This document shows, in pieces, positions 43,223-51,253 of a stretch of DNA of 52,221 bases; positions within the stretch are counted from its first letter, which is position 1; each line of letters opens with the position of its first letter. Source of the DNA: Sphingomonadales bacterium (GTDB lineage Bacteria > Pseudomonadota > Alphaproteobacteria > Sphingomonadales > Sphingomonadaceae); contig JAGWMZ010000027.1 in NCBI GenBank assembly GCA_028871475.1, positions 1-52,221 on the forward strand, read 5' to 3'. The notes beneath the pieces were generated by a model. It did no database searches, was not told the DNA's origin, and saw nothing but the letters and a program-made list of their open reading frames with translations. Position numbers and translations under genes: made by a program.

Positions 43223-43519
43223 TCAGTCGCCCAATACTGCGGAGCTATAATCGCTGGCCGCGTGCAGGATGTGGATGACCAGCACCACCTCGCGTTCGAC
43301 CCGAAAGAAGATCAGGTAATTGCCATGCAGGCGGCGCCTGACGCCCGCGGCTTCAAAGCCCTGCATCAGGGGAAAGCGGTGCGGCATCTCTGCCAGCCCC
43401 AGACAGCTTTTGCGCAAGTTGCGGATGAAGGTGATGGCGCGGCTTGGATTGTCGCGGGCGATATAGTCGCCGATTACCTCAAGATCCCGCTCAGCCCCGC
43501 GGGTCAGGTGAAGGATCAT
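43223..43519 (-). CDS. parE: ParE/RelE-family toxin
   Basis: 98 residues. MILHLTRGAERDLEVIGDYIARDNPSRAITFIRNL-type N-terminus, then MPHRFPLM, VRRRLHGNYLIFFRVE and VVLVIHILHAASD are the ParE signatures. ParE toxins poison gyrase. Its start overlaps the stop of the ParD remnant by four bases (43516-43519). The toxin frame is intact although the antitoxin gene is frameshifted. Confidence 0.88.
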   Translation of the reverse strand: MILHLTRGAERDLEVIGDYIARDNPSRAITFIRNLRKSCLGLAEMPHRFPLMQGFEAAGVRRRLHGNYLIFFRVEREVVLVIHILHAASDYSSAVLGD

Positions 43520-43769
43520 TCGGCTGGGCGAGCCATCGCCTGATATTTGGCCTCGAGCCGGTCAAAGGCTTCCTCTGCCGGCACCGTCCTGCCCGCCTCG
43601 GCGTCGGCCAGACCGCGATTGATCGAGGCGTGCAATGCTGCAAGACGCATTTCGCGTTCCTGGATCAGCCGGACGCCCTCAACACTTCGCTCTTGGAATT
43701 GTAGCGGCCTGTCTCGACCAGGCTTGATACGAAGCCTTCGAGCTGCTGTCCCAGATCGGCATTGATCAT
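43516..43769 (-). pseudogene. parD: ParD antitoxin, frameshifted
   Basis: The N-terminal ribbon-helix-helix reads MINADLGQQLEGFVSSLVETGRYNSKSEVLR in one frame from 43769, then hits a stop soon after. The C-terminal toxin-binding part GVRLIQERE, then AEEAFDRLEAKYQAMA, continues in another frame to 43516. The break is near 43678-43683 and looks like loss of about four bases (family consensus EVLREGVRL). Whether the two halves are made separately is unknown. Confidence 0.75.
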
Positions 43770-43829
43770 GAACCGGCTCCCATGTTGACCCTGGCAGCAT
43801 AGCGCTCTTATCAACTGTTATCAAAATCA

Positions 43830-44028
43830 GCTCACCCTCGCTGCGCGCCGCCATGGTCGGATCGAGAAACCGCAACCACCGACCGGGCCGACCATCGGGT
43901 GCCGCAAACCAGTCAATCCCTAGGGCGAACCACACATCCAGCGAACCTCGGCGCCGAAGCGCTGCGTTATATTCAGGCCAATTGGTCGTACGATACTTCG
44001 GCGGGGTCGGTCTGGGCATCTCGCCCAT
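43830..44028 (-). pseudogene. IS5-family transposase N-terminal fragment
   Basis: MPRPTPPKYRTTNW, then YNAALRRRGSLDVWF and APDGRPGR match the start of IS5-type transposases that I know from proteobacteria. Similarity ends after about 50 residues, and the frame then runs by chance into the ParD remnant. Truncated, inactive. Confidence 0.6.
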
Positions 44029-44101
44029 CTACGACATCCGATTCCTCAAGGGAATCCATCACCTTGCTATGCTACAAAGCCGTTTCACGAAAGCAGTGGG
44101 A

Positions 44102-44395
44102 TCAGTTTTCCGTCTCGTTGGTCCGATTTTCCCGGCCATGCCAGAGGCGCAGAATATTGATCGCGCCATTGGCGATCTCATAGCGCATTTCGTAGTTGCC
44201 CACGATGATGCGCCGTACCTCTCTAGGTTCGTAAGCCTCCAGCTTTTCGCCTAGGCGCGGAAAATCAAACAGGCGTGTCGGAGCCTGAGTCAATTGCCGA
44301 ACGACCCGTGCCGCCGCCTCTGGAGGCACGAGCCGCAAATGCTCGTAAAGGCGAAGCAGATCAGAGGACGCCTTGCTAGTCCATTGCACCTTCAC
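44102..44395 (-). CDS. RelE/ParE-family toxin
   Basis: 97 residues. VQWTSKASSDLLRLYEHLR start, RLGEKLEAYEPREVRRIIVGNYEMRYEI core and ILRLWHGRE end are typical of the ParE/RelE superfamily. It starts within the four-base overlap (44392-44395) with the antitoxin gene, antitoxin first. Distinct from the ParE at 43223-43519. Confidence 0.87.
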   Translation of the reverse strand: MKVQWTSKASSDLLRLYEHLRLVPPEAAARVVRQLTQAPTRLFDFPRLGEKLEAYEPREVRRIIVGNYEMRYEIANGAINILRLWHGRENRTNETEN

Positions 44396-44661
44396 AGAGT
44401 CGGCGGAGGCAATGGGTTGTCGGTTTCGAGGCTATCGGCCCAGGCCTGGATGGCTTGATGATCGATCAGCCGTCCCGCATCAACATCGACCAGAGCCTCA
44501 AGCGTCAGCTTATGGCGCTCTTCCTCCTGGTCGATCCACGCGGAAAGAGCCTGCTTCATGATCCAGCCACGCGACCGCTCGATCCGCGTGGCGAGAGCAT
44601 CGACTTTGTCAGCAAGCCCGGACGGCACATGGGCGGTGAGAACCCGTGTCGCGGCAGCCAT
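44392..44661 (-). CDS. Ribbon-helix-helix antitoxin
   Basis: 89 residues. TRVLTAHVPSGLADKVDALATRIERSRGWIMKQALSAWI-type N-terminus is a CopG/RHH DNA-binding fold; the acidic C-terminal half should wrap the toxin encoded next. AGGAGG precedes the ATG at 44661. Antitoxin-first operon, autoregulated by analogy with the family. Confidence 0.85.
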   Translation of the reverse strand: MAAATRVLTAHVPSGLADKVDALATRIERSRGWIMKQALSAWIDQEEERHKLTLEALVDVDAGRLIDHQAIQAWADSLETDNPLPPPTL

Positions 44662-45147
44662 CTGATTACCTCCTAAGCACTATGATTAGTTTTTAATCGA
44701 TTTCGCCTCGCGAGGCAAGTCGCCGCTGTTCTGGCCAAGATCGCTCAAGCTGGCCGCCTGCTCCGTCCGAAGGAGCAAATAGAAAGGGGGCGGCTCCGAC
44801 CAGACGTACCATGCTCCTCCAACTGACGGCGCTTGGGGCTTTGCTGCATAACACATAACGGACATAAATTTTTGATTTATTGTTATTATTATGCGACACG
44901 CACGGTGTTCGGCATTCCGCTTCGAGAGAAACGATCGAGGATTGCAACACGGACTTTGAGCTCGGTTATCCCATTCTGAGACCCCACGAACCGACGCCCG
45001 CTTTATGATCGAACTTGCCATTCGCCGGCGGATTCGGGAACGACGACTTCGCCCCACCCCTCGTCAAGCAGCTCGCGGCGACAGTGAACGAGAGACTTGT
45101 TCCGATGCCGCAGCCCAAGCCCCTGACCGTCTGGAACGGCAGCGGTC
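44662..45147. other. Non-coding or decayed stretch between TA modules
   Basis: 486 bases. 44840-44900 is unusually AT-rich for the window and probably contains the promoter of the RHH/RelE pair. On the minus strand 45003-45120 has a plausible protein end (LVHCRRELLDEGWGEVVVP) that I cannot place in a family; it may be a remnant. Confidence 0.4.
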
Positions 45148-45735
45148 CTAGATGACCAGATCCGACGCATAGACAGACCTGATCCACCTTGGCAGATGAG
45201 GCAAAGCGAAGACCAGCCGCCCATCCGAGACGGTGAGGCAATGGTTCGGGAGCTGGTTGAGGCCGGAATTGTCGAAGACCATACCGCGGTCAGCCTTGAG
45301 GATCGCCGCTCGAATGAGGGGCGCGCCGCGCGTGTAGCGGGTGCGGATTTTCTCTTCCGGCACGATATGCCCGCCTTCCTCCACGCGAGCGCCGACACGA
45401 GCGACGGACAACTCCGGCGTGTTGACGCCGACATGCATCACGATGACGGTGAAGCCGCTGGCTCGAGCCTCGTCTATGAGCTCAAGCTTGGATGGATGTG
45501 AGAATACGGTCTCGGTGACGAAGTCGCGTCCCTGCTCGATATATTCGGCTCGGCGCGAGGTGGCGATCTGCGCTGCCTCATAGGATGCCTCTGGTGATGG
45601 GTCACGCAGTTCATCACGCTGGATGATGTCAGCGTTTATGAACGGGCCCGCGAAGCTGGGTGCGACGCGAACCTGATAGAGAGTGGACTTGCCGGCACCA
45701 TTCGGCCCGGCAAGCACGATCATCGTCGGCTTCAT
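45148..45735 (-). CDS. Zeta-toxin-family P-loop kinase
   Basis: 195 residues. Walker A GPNGAGKST at 10-18, conserved ADIIQRDE, and TETVFSHPSK with Glu75, as in zeta toxins that phosphorylate UDP-N-acetylglucosamine and block wall synthesis. Shorter than Streptococcus zeta (about 287) but normal for proteobacterial members. It begins in a four-base overlap (45732-45735) with the ParD-like gene ahead of it, which takes the place of an epsilon antitoxin. Confidence 0.85.
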   Translation of the reverse strand: MKPTMIVLAGPNGAGKSTLYQVRVAPSFAGPFINADIIQRDELRDPSPEASYEAAQIATSRRAEYIEQGRDFVTETVFSHPSKLELIDEARASGFTVIVMHVGVNTPELSVARVGARVEEGGHIVPEEKIRTRYTRGAPLIRAAILKADRGMVFDNSGLNQLPNHCLTVSDGRLVFALPHLPRWIRSVYASDLVI

Positions 45736-46088
45736 ACCTCGCTTGCGGTCTTCTCGCGTACGAGATTGCCGGCGGCATCAAGGCCGACGCCGAGACCAAG
45801 CTGCCGCCGACCAGCGAAATAGGATTTCTCGTCAGGCCCGGGTTGTCCCATCTTTTCGACGAAGCTGTCGAGCCAGACGTCCTTTTCCTCACTGGTGAGT
45901 GCCGTGGTCTCGATTTGCCCTGCAAGGGCCGCGGTGATTCTAGCATGATCGAAATGGCCGGACTGCTCGATAGCCCGACCGATGCGCACCCAATGCGCCA
46001 CCTGGCCAGCGACCGACCGGCTTTGCAGTTCGGATTCGCGGCGTACGATCTTCATGATGTCATCAGCAAGTTTGATCGATTGGGCCAT
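45732..46088 (-). CDS. ParD-like antitoxin paired with zeta
   Basis: 118 residues. SIKLADDIMKIVRRESELQSRSVAGQVAHWVRIGRAIEQS-type N-terminus resembles the ParD_like (RHH) antitoxin family. The C-terminal half carries GPDEKSYFAGRR and might reach into the toxin. Starts at 46088 with AGAGGTGATCC upstream. Same operon as the zeta gene. Confidence 0.75.
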   Translation of the reverse strand: MAQSIKLADDIMKIVRRESELQSRSVAGQVAHWVRIGRAIEQSGHFDHARITAALAGQIETTALTSEEKDVWLDSFVEKMGQPGPDEKSYFAGRRQLGLGVGLDAAGNLVREKTASEV

Positions 46089-46488
46089 GGATCACCTCTG
46101 CACACAGAGGTAGCATTTTGCTACCGCCCTTTCAAGTATCGGTGAGTCAGTTCAAAAATGTATGTCCGGATGCGCGATGTCGACAATTACGCCGCGCCCT
46201 CGGGCAGCAATGCGCAATCAGCAGAAAAGCTGATGGTCCACCCTACACAGAGGCCCCTGATCAACTATCTGAACCGACGACAGCTTACAGGCATCCCATT
46301 TGTAGCGAGACGGGCCGCCCATCGATCGATCCCGAGTGAACTGATGCGGTGGGCCCTCGATACCTGGTCGAAACAGCATTACCATCTGGCCCGAACGAAG
46401 GATGCCACCAAGGATGTGGTCCCCTTCGTTCGTTATGAAGCGGCGAGGCCTTACGGGATGCATGGGGAGCAGGCCTTACGGCGAGCGA
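46089..46488. other. Unassigned stretch
   Basis: 400 bases. Open frames exist on both strands (plus 46158-46556, minus 46218-46463) but neither shows a domain, ribosome site or signal. Probably decayed sequence and the promoter of the zeta operon near 46100-46150. Confidence 0.4.
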
Positions 46489-46923
46489 TCAGCGGCGATA
46501 CCAGTTACGGATCACCTTCAGGTCTGCAACTTGGCCGCCCACGAGAGGGACGGTGACCTTCCAGACCACATCATCGACATATTCGCTGTCCGGCGTCTGC
46601 ACATCCTTATAACGACAGGTTATCGTGGACGGATCGGTCATATCACAGCGGCTGCCCGCAGCCTGAAGCCTCTCGCGTGCTTCCGAAGCTGACAGGCCGA
46701 CAGGAACGGCCGAGCGCAATTGGGATACCGCATATGTCATATCAGCTGCCGGAGTGTGTTGCTCGGCTCGAATGGGCGTCGAAGACCACAGCAGAGGGTC
46801 CATGGGCATGCCGAATTCCAGATCGGAAAAGCTCAATTTCCCGGGATTTTCAGCCATGGCAGGGCTTGAGAAAACGGCCGTGATGGCAAACGCTGCGGTA
46901 AGTACGGGGAAAATCTTCATCAT
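46489..46923 (-). CDS. Small secreted protein of unknown function
   Basis: 144 residues with a clear Sec signal peptide (MKIFPVLTAAFAITAVFSSPAMA) and a mature part of about 120 residues with two Cys (RCDMTD and ITCRYK) that could form a disulfide. ATG at 46923 or 46920; AGGAGAA precedes it. Similar layouts occur in small periplasmic proteins of sphingomonads, but I do not recognise the family. Single gene, flanked by the TA cluster and the LysR fragment. Confidence 0.7.
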   Translation of the reverse strand: MMKIFPVLTAAFAITAVFSSPAMAENPGKLSFSDLEFGMPMDPLLWSSTPIRAEQHTPAADMTYAVSQLRSAVPVGLSASEARERLQAAGSRCDMTDPSTITCRYKDVQTPDSEYVDDVVWKVTVPLVGGQVADLKVIRNWYRR

Positions 46924-47073
46924 CGTTCTCCTTGTTGAACCAAGGATGCTCTCCTGGACCGATCCATTCCAACGATGCCTGGTGATGGTTTCGATCCGGG
47001 GAGACGAACGATGATCCGACCAAGCGCGGCCGGAATGCTGTTGCTCATCAAGCCATTTCGCTGATGAGGTCTG

Positions 47074-47439
47074 TCAGCGCATCGGCCGTGCGAGTGCGAT
47101 AGCGTCCTTGTGGCGCAGCGCGTAAAAGGCGCGATCGGGCAGGCTGAAGGGCAGTTCCACCAGATCGCCCGTCTGCAGCGCCCGCGCGCAGACCAGACGT
47201 GACAGCGCCGCAAGCCCCGCGCCGGCCTCGGCGGCGGTGGCCACCGCCTCGTTCGAAGGCAAGGTCAGGGCGACGGTCAAGTCTGCCGGGTCCACCCTGA
47301 AGGCGCGCAGATCCTCCTCAATCGTCGAACGCGTGCCCGAACCTTTCTCGCGCATCACCCAGCGCGCGTCGCGCAGCCATGCAGCCTCGATGGCAACGAC
47401 CTTTTCCCGCCCGACCAGCACCATCGGGTCATGGTTCAT
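47074..47439 (-). pseudogene. 5'-truncated LysR regulator (effector domain only)
   Basis: 121 residues matching the C-terminal half of a LysR effector domain: WVMREKGSGTRSTIEEDLRAF, then LTLPSNEAVATAAEAGAGLAALSRLVC. No HTH exists upstream; similarity stops at about 47440. It diverges from the MBL-fold gene, the usual position of a regulator. This suggests the local regulator of the MBL/bufferin genes lost about 190 N-terminal residues by deletion. Confidence 0.7.
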
Positions 47440-47704
47440 CTCCTGAGCGGATCCATAAGTGGCGTTTATCCATTCTTCTAAACGTTGGAATATGCCATTT
47501 CAATCGTAAGGGCCGATGAATTTCGCTGACGCTCCCAACACTCCAGCCGCGCCATGATTGATCGCGAGGGCGGATCAAAACCATCAAACCAATCGGTTGG
47601 AGTGCGCGCGGCGCCTTTGCCATCAAATGGCCATGACGCTGCGAGGCGCTGGTGAAGGCCAGCCCCCTTCAGTTCCTCCCTCGCTCTTTCCTGCAAGGAC
47701 CGCC

Positions 47705-48661
47705 ATGATGATCAAGACCCTTCGCCTGCTTTCGCTGGCCACAGCGCTTGCCCTGTCCAGCGCCGTGGCTGTCCCCGGCCAAGCCCAGGAGGCCCCTATC
47801 GCGCGCTGCACCACCAGCGGCATCGCGCTGCAACTTCTGGGCTCTGGCGGCCCGATTTCCGATGATGCCCGCGCCTCCTCCGGCGCCATCATCTGGATCA
47901 ACGGCAAGGCCCGCATTCTCATCGATGCCGGTGGCGGCACCTATCTGCGCTACGGCCAATCCGGCGCGCGGCTGGAGGATCTGGATTTCATCGGCATCTC
48001 GCATTTCCACACCGACCATAGCGCCGACCTGCCCGCCATCCTGAAGGGCGGCTATTTCCTGGCCAGCAGCCACAGGGTGAAACTCGTCGGCCCGACGGGC
48101 GATGCCAATTTCCCCTCAATGAGCACCTTCTTCAAACGCGAATTCGGCAAGGGACAGGGCGCCTTTGCCTATCTCTCGGGCCTGTCCTCGGCCAGTGACG
48201 GGCTCAAGCTGGCGGTCGAAACAGCCGATGTGAATGTGAAGGCCGAGCGCCCAACGGTGGTGTGGCGCGGCGATGGCGTCACCATCTCGGCCTATGGCAT
48301 CCCCCATGGCGATGTGCCGACCCTGGCCTATCGCATCGAGACGCCCAAGGGCGTGATCGTCCTCTCCGCCGACCAGAACGGCAGCCGCAAGGGCTTCGTC
48401 GATTTCGCCAAAGGCGCGGATATTCTGATGATGCCTGCCGCCATCGACAATGATGCCGATGCCGCCTCGCGCTTCCTTCACGCCACGCCCGACATCGTGG
48501 GGCGCATCGCGGCGCAGGTGAACCCGCATATGCTGGTGCTCGACCATTTCATGGGCCGGGCGCTGCGCGACAAGGACCACAACGTCCAGATTATTCGCGG
48601 CTTCTACCACGGCTCGGCGCTGGCCGGGCGCGATCTGTCCTGCGTCCCCCTCTCGCATTGA
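47705..48661 (+). CDS. Secreted MBL-fold metallo-hydrolase
   Basis: 318 residues. Signal peptide to about residue 28 (ALALSSAVAVPGQAQ). The metallo-beta-lactamase core has SHFHTDHSADLP (zinc ligands), a later Asp in LSADQNG and the closing LDHFMGR His. Most like the broad RNase Z/arylsulfatase-type MBL group, placed in the periplasm. Starts at 47705 with AAGGACC. It precedes the bufferin-type precursor by 35 bp on the same strand and may share its transcript; a role in metal or organic-sulfur handling is only a guess. Confidence 0.8.
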   Translation: MMIKTLRLLSLATALALSSAVAVPGQAQEAPIARCTTSGIALQLLGSGGPISDDARASSGAIIWINGKARILIDAGGGTYLRYGQSGARLEDLDFIGISHFHTDHSADLPAILKGGYFLASSHRVKLVGPTGDANFPSMSTFFKREFGKGQGAFAYLSGLSSASDGLKLAVETADVNVKAERPTVVWRGDGVTISAYGIPHGDVPTLAYRIETPKGVIVLSADQNGSRKGFVDFAKGADILMMPAAIDNDADAASRFLHATPDIVGRIAAQVNPHMLVLDHFMGRALRDKDHNVQIIRGFYHGSALAGRDLSCVPLSH

Positions 48662-48696
48662 CCACCCCAACAACCTTTCAAACAAGGAGCATTCCC

Positions 48697-48996
48697 ATGA
48701 AGCGTGACATCATCCTCGGCATCGCCATGACCTCGCTGGTGGCAGGCGCGGCAGTCGCCACCGCCGTGCCCGCCACCGCCGCGACCACCACGGCAAGCCC
48801 GGCGGCCCATGGCGGCGGCAAATGCGCCAGTGGCAAATGCGGCACGGAAAAGATCTATGCCCAGACCAAACCCCAGCACGACACGAACGGCGAGCTGGTG
48901 CGCGCCCGCGACGGCAAATGCGGCCCCAGCGGTCAGGGCTACAAGGTCGCCCAGAGCAACCAGCAGAAGCTGGCCGAGGGCGTATGCGGCCGCTAG
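48697..48996 (+). CDS. Cys-rich bufferin-type (BufA-like) precursor peptide
   Basis: 99 residues. A Sec signal peptide (about 1-29) is followed by a mature peptide with four Cys at 43, 48, 75 and 97, in GKCASGKCG, DGKCG and EGVCG contexts. Precursors with xGKCG repeats next to a DUF692 (MNIO) gene are the substrates of copper-linked RiPP pathways (bufferins in Caulobacter, HvfA in Haemophilus), where MNIO turns Cys into oxazolone/thio-heterocycles. Unlike usual RiPPs these carry a cleavable secretion signal. AAGGAGC precedes the ATG. The stop lies inside the start of the MNIO gene. Expected function: periplasmic copper buffering. Confidence 0.8.
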   Translation: MKRDIILGIAMTSLVAGAAVATAVPATAATTTASPAAHGGGKCASGKCGTEKIYAQTKPQHDTNGELVRARDGKCGPSGQGYKVAQSNQQKLAEGVCGR

Positions 48997-49829
48997 GCAA
49001 CAGCGCGCGCGGCATCGGCCTGCGCAGCGAGATCGTCGATGACCTTTGCCGCCAGCCAAGGCGCGAGGACATCGACTTTCTCGAACTCGCCCCGGAAAAC
49101 TGGATGGGGCTGGGCGGGCGCAAGCGCGACCAGCTCGACCGGATCGCCGCGCTTTATCCGCTCGTCGCCCACGGGCTCAGCCTGTCGGTGGGCGACCCAC
49201 AGCCGCTCAACCGCGACTATCTGGCCGATCTGCGCCGCTTTCTCGATGACTATGACATCATGCTGCACAGCGATCATCTCAGCCTTTCGCGCGATGGCAC
49301 GGGCTATCTCTATGACCTGCTGCCGATCCCGTGCCGCGCCGCCAATCTGGACTATCTGGCCGCGCGTATCGACCAGGTGCAGCAGGCAACCGGGCGGCGG
49401 CTGGTGCTGGAAAACATCTCGGCCTATCATGACTACCCCGGGCAGATGCCCGAAGGCGAGTTCATGGCCGAGCTGGCCCGGCTTTCGGGTTGCGGCATCC
49501 TGCTCGACATCAACAATGCCTATGTGAACGCCCAGAACCATGGCGGCGATGCACTGGCCTTCATCACCGCCCTGCCGGGCGAGGCCATCGCCTATTACCA
49601 CATCGCCGGGCATCTGGAACTGGAGGACGGGCTGCTGCTCGACACCCATGGCATGCCGGTGGCCGATGCCGTGGTGGCGCTGGGGCGGCAGGTCTGGGCA
49701 ATGCATGGGTCTCGCCCTCTGCTGCTCGAGCGCGACAATCGCCTTCCCCCGCTCGATGCGCTGACCGCCGAACTGGCGCAGGTGCATGACGCGCTGACCA
49801 CGCAGGTGCCCCATGTCCAGCCAGCCTGA
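48984..49829 (+). CDS. DUF692 multinuclear non-heme iron oxidase (BufB-like)
   Basis: 281 residues, TIM-barrel MNIO family. Candidate iron ligands are His63 (AHGLSLS), HSDH at 95-98, Glu143/Asn144 (ENISAY), Asp175 with NN177-178 (DINNAY), His206 and His210 (HIAGH). It modifies cysteines of the precursor encoded upstream. The ATG at 48984 overlaps the precursor's last codons by 13 bp, and GAGGGC inside that gene serves as ribosome site: tight coupling of substrate and enzyme. Followed by its DUF2063 partner with a 17-bp overlap. Confidence 0.9.
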   Translation: MRPLGNSARGIGLRSEIVDDLCRQPRREDIDFLELAPENWMGLGGRKRDQLDRIAALYPLVAHGLSLSVGDPQPLNRDYLADLRRFLDDYDIMLHSDHLSLSRDGTGYLYDLLPIPCRAANLDYLAARIDQVQQATGRRLVLENISAYHDYPGQMPEGEFMAELARLSGCGILLDINNAYVNAQNHGGDALAFITALPGEAIAYYHIAGHLELEDGLLLDTHGMPVADAVVALGRQVWAMHGSRPLLLERDNRLPPLDALTAELAQVHDALTTQVPHVQPA

Positions 49830-50517
49830 GCCCGCCGCGCCCGAGGCGATGCAGGCGGACATTGCACAACTGTGCGCCCGGGTGCGCGCGGGGGAAGAGA
49901 TGCTTTATGGCCGCCTGCTGCGCGAGAACATCCTTGGCGTCATCACCTGCAGTTTCCCGGCATTCTCGCGCCGGGCCGGGGCGGACAGGCTTGCCGCATG
50001 GGTCGATGCGTTCGTCGGCGGCCATCCCGCCACGCTCCCCAGCTTTCACCAGATTGCGAGTGAATTCCTGCTTTTCGCGCAGAGTGCTCCGGAGTTTCCC
50101 GCCGCGCTCATGCCGGTTGTAGAATATGAATGGGTGCTGCTCGATGTCGAGATCGACCCGGCCTGGGTCAAGCCTGCGCCGCCAGCAGTCTGCGACACTG
50201 ACACGCTGGTCACGCTCAATCCCACGCTGCGGCTGCTGATGCTGCCCTTTGACGCCACCGCAGAGGAATGGCCGATGCAGGACCAGCCGATGCCCCATGC
50301 GGTCTGGCGCAATGGCGCCCATGGCATTGTCACTCGCGCGCTCAGCCGCGAGGACTGCTTGCTCATCGACCAGTTGCGTCAGAGCGCTCCCACCTCACCT
50401 GGCGACCTTGCCCGGCACGTCGCCATCGACCCGCCCGGAGATGTGACCGCCTGGATCCACGCCGCCCTTTCGGGCGATCTTCTCTGCCTTGCCCCACGGA
50501 AGGAAGCGCAATCATGA
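49813..50517 (+). CDS. DUF2063 partner protein (BufC-like)
   Basis: 234 residues. The N-terminal half (YGRLLRENILGVITCSFPAF, GHPATLPSFHQIASEFLLFAQS) is the DUF2063 DNA-binding-like fold, which in these systems recruits the precursor to the MNIO enzyme. The C-terminal half is variable. Start overlaps the MNIO gene; its stop overlaps the DoxX start (ATGA at 50514-50517), so the three are translationally linked. Confidence 0.85.
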   Translation: MSSQPEPAAPEAMQADIAQLCARVRAGEEMLYGRLLRENILGVITCSFPAFSRRAGADRLAAWVDAFVGGHPATLPSFHQIASEFLLFAQSAPEFPAALMPVVEYEWVLLDVEIDPAWVKPAPPAVCDTDTLVTLNPTLRLLMLPFDATAEEWPMQDQPMPHAVWRNGAHGIVTRALSREDCLLIDQLRQSAPTSPGDLARHVAIDPPGDVTAWIHAALSGDLLCLAPRKEAQS

Positions 50518-51143
50518 CAATCTTCAAGACCCTCGAACGGCTTTTCACTCGCATCCAACTGCTCGATTTTCTGCCACTTCTGGCCATCCGTCTTTATCTC
50601 ATCCCCATTTTCTACGAAGGTGCCCATGCCAAGCTGACCGGCTTTGGCGCATTGGTGACCTGGTTCGGCGCGCCAGCATCGCAAGGCGGGCTGCATATGC
50701 CCGCCCCTCTGCTGTTGGCCATTCTTGCCACGGCGGCCGAGACGGCTGGCTGCATCTGCCTGGCCCTTGGCCTGTTCACCCGCCTCATCTCGGTGCCGCT
50801 GATGGTGACGATGACCGTCGCCGGGCTGAGCGTCCACTGGTCGCATGGCTGGGCGGCGATTGCCGGCAAGACAGCGGAATCGACGCTGCGCTTTCAGGCC
50901 TTCATGGAATGGCTGGCGCAGAATTTTCCCGGTCGTTTCAACTATATCACCCAATTGGGTGACCCGATCATCCTCAACAACGGAATTGAGTTCACCGTCA
51001 CCTATGTCATCCTGCTCGCAGTGCTGTTCTTCCGGGGCGGCGGGCGCTGGGTCAGTGCTGACTACTGGCTGTCGCGCTTTTTCCCCGTGCAGGCCGCATG
51101 GTTGATGCCTGCCGACTCCAGGGGCGACACTCAGTCTGCCTAG
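50514..51143 (+). CDS. DoxX-family membrane protein
   Basis: 209 residues with four hydrophobic helices. LAIRLYLIPIFYEGAHAKLTGF opens the DoxX domain and AETAGCICLALGLFTRL is its middle helix. DoxX proteins often close DUF692/DUF2063 operons and may link them to respiratory electron flow. Coupled to the previous gene by ATGA. The extra loop between helices 3 and 4 (about 110-170) is longer than in minimal DoxX. Confidence 0.85.
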   Translation: MTIFKTLERLFTRIQLLDFLPLLAIRLYLIPIFYEGAHAKLTGFGALVTWFGAPASQGGLHMPAPLLLAILATAAETAGCICLALGLFTRLISVPLMVTMTVAGLSVHWSHGWAAIAGKTAESTLRFQAFMEWLAQNFPGRFNYITQLGDPIILNNGIEFTVTYVILLAVLFFRGGGRWVSADYWLSRFFPVQAAWLMPADSRGDTQSA

Positions 51144-51253
51144 GCGGCCAAGGGAGAGGTTGCGCAAAGGAAGATCTGGCCAGGCTCATCTGGCCCGGGC
51201 CGCCGATGAAATGCTGGTCTTGCCTGACCGGCGCCAAACTGGAGTATCATCAC

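Noticed and set aside
43516..44028. A single 170-residue open frame covering both the IS5 N-terminus and the ParD C-terminus
   Set aside because: The two ends belong to different known families and the middle has no similarity; the correct ParD N-terminus is present in another frame, so the fusion is accidental.
44840..44900. AT-rich patch considered as a plasmid origin or Tn3 res site
   Set aside because: No iterons, DnaA-box series or resolvase gene nearby; most simply a promoter region.
46158..46556. Plus-strand 132-residue open frame
   Set aside because: No ribosome site, no recognisable motif, overlaps the end of the secreted-protein gene; recorded only as unassigned sequence.
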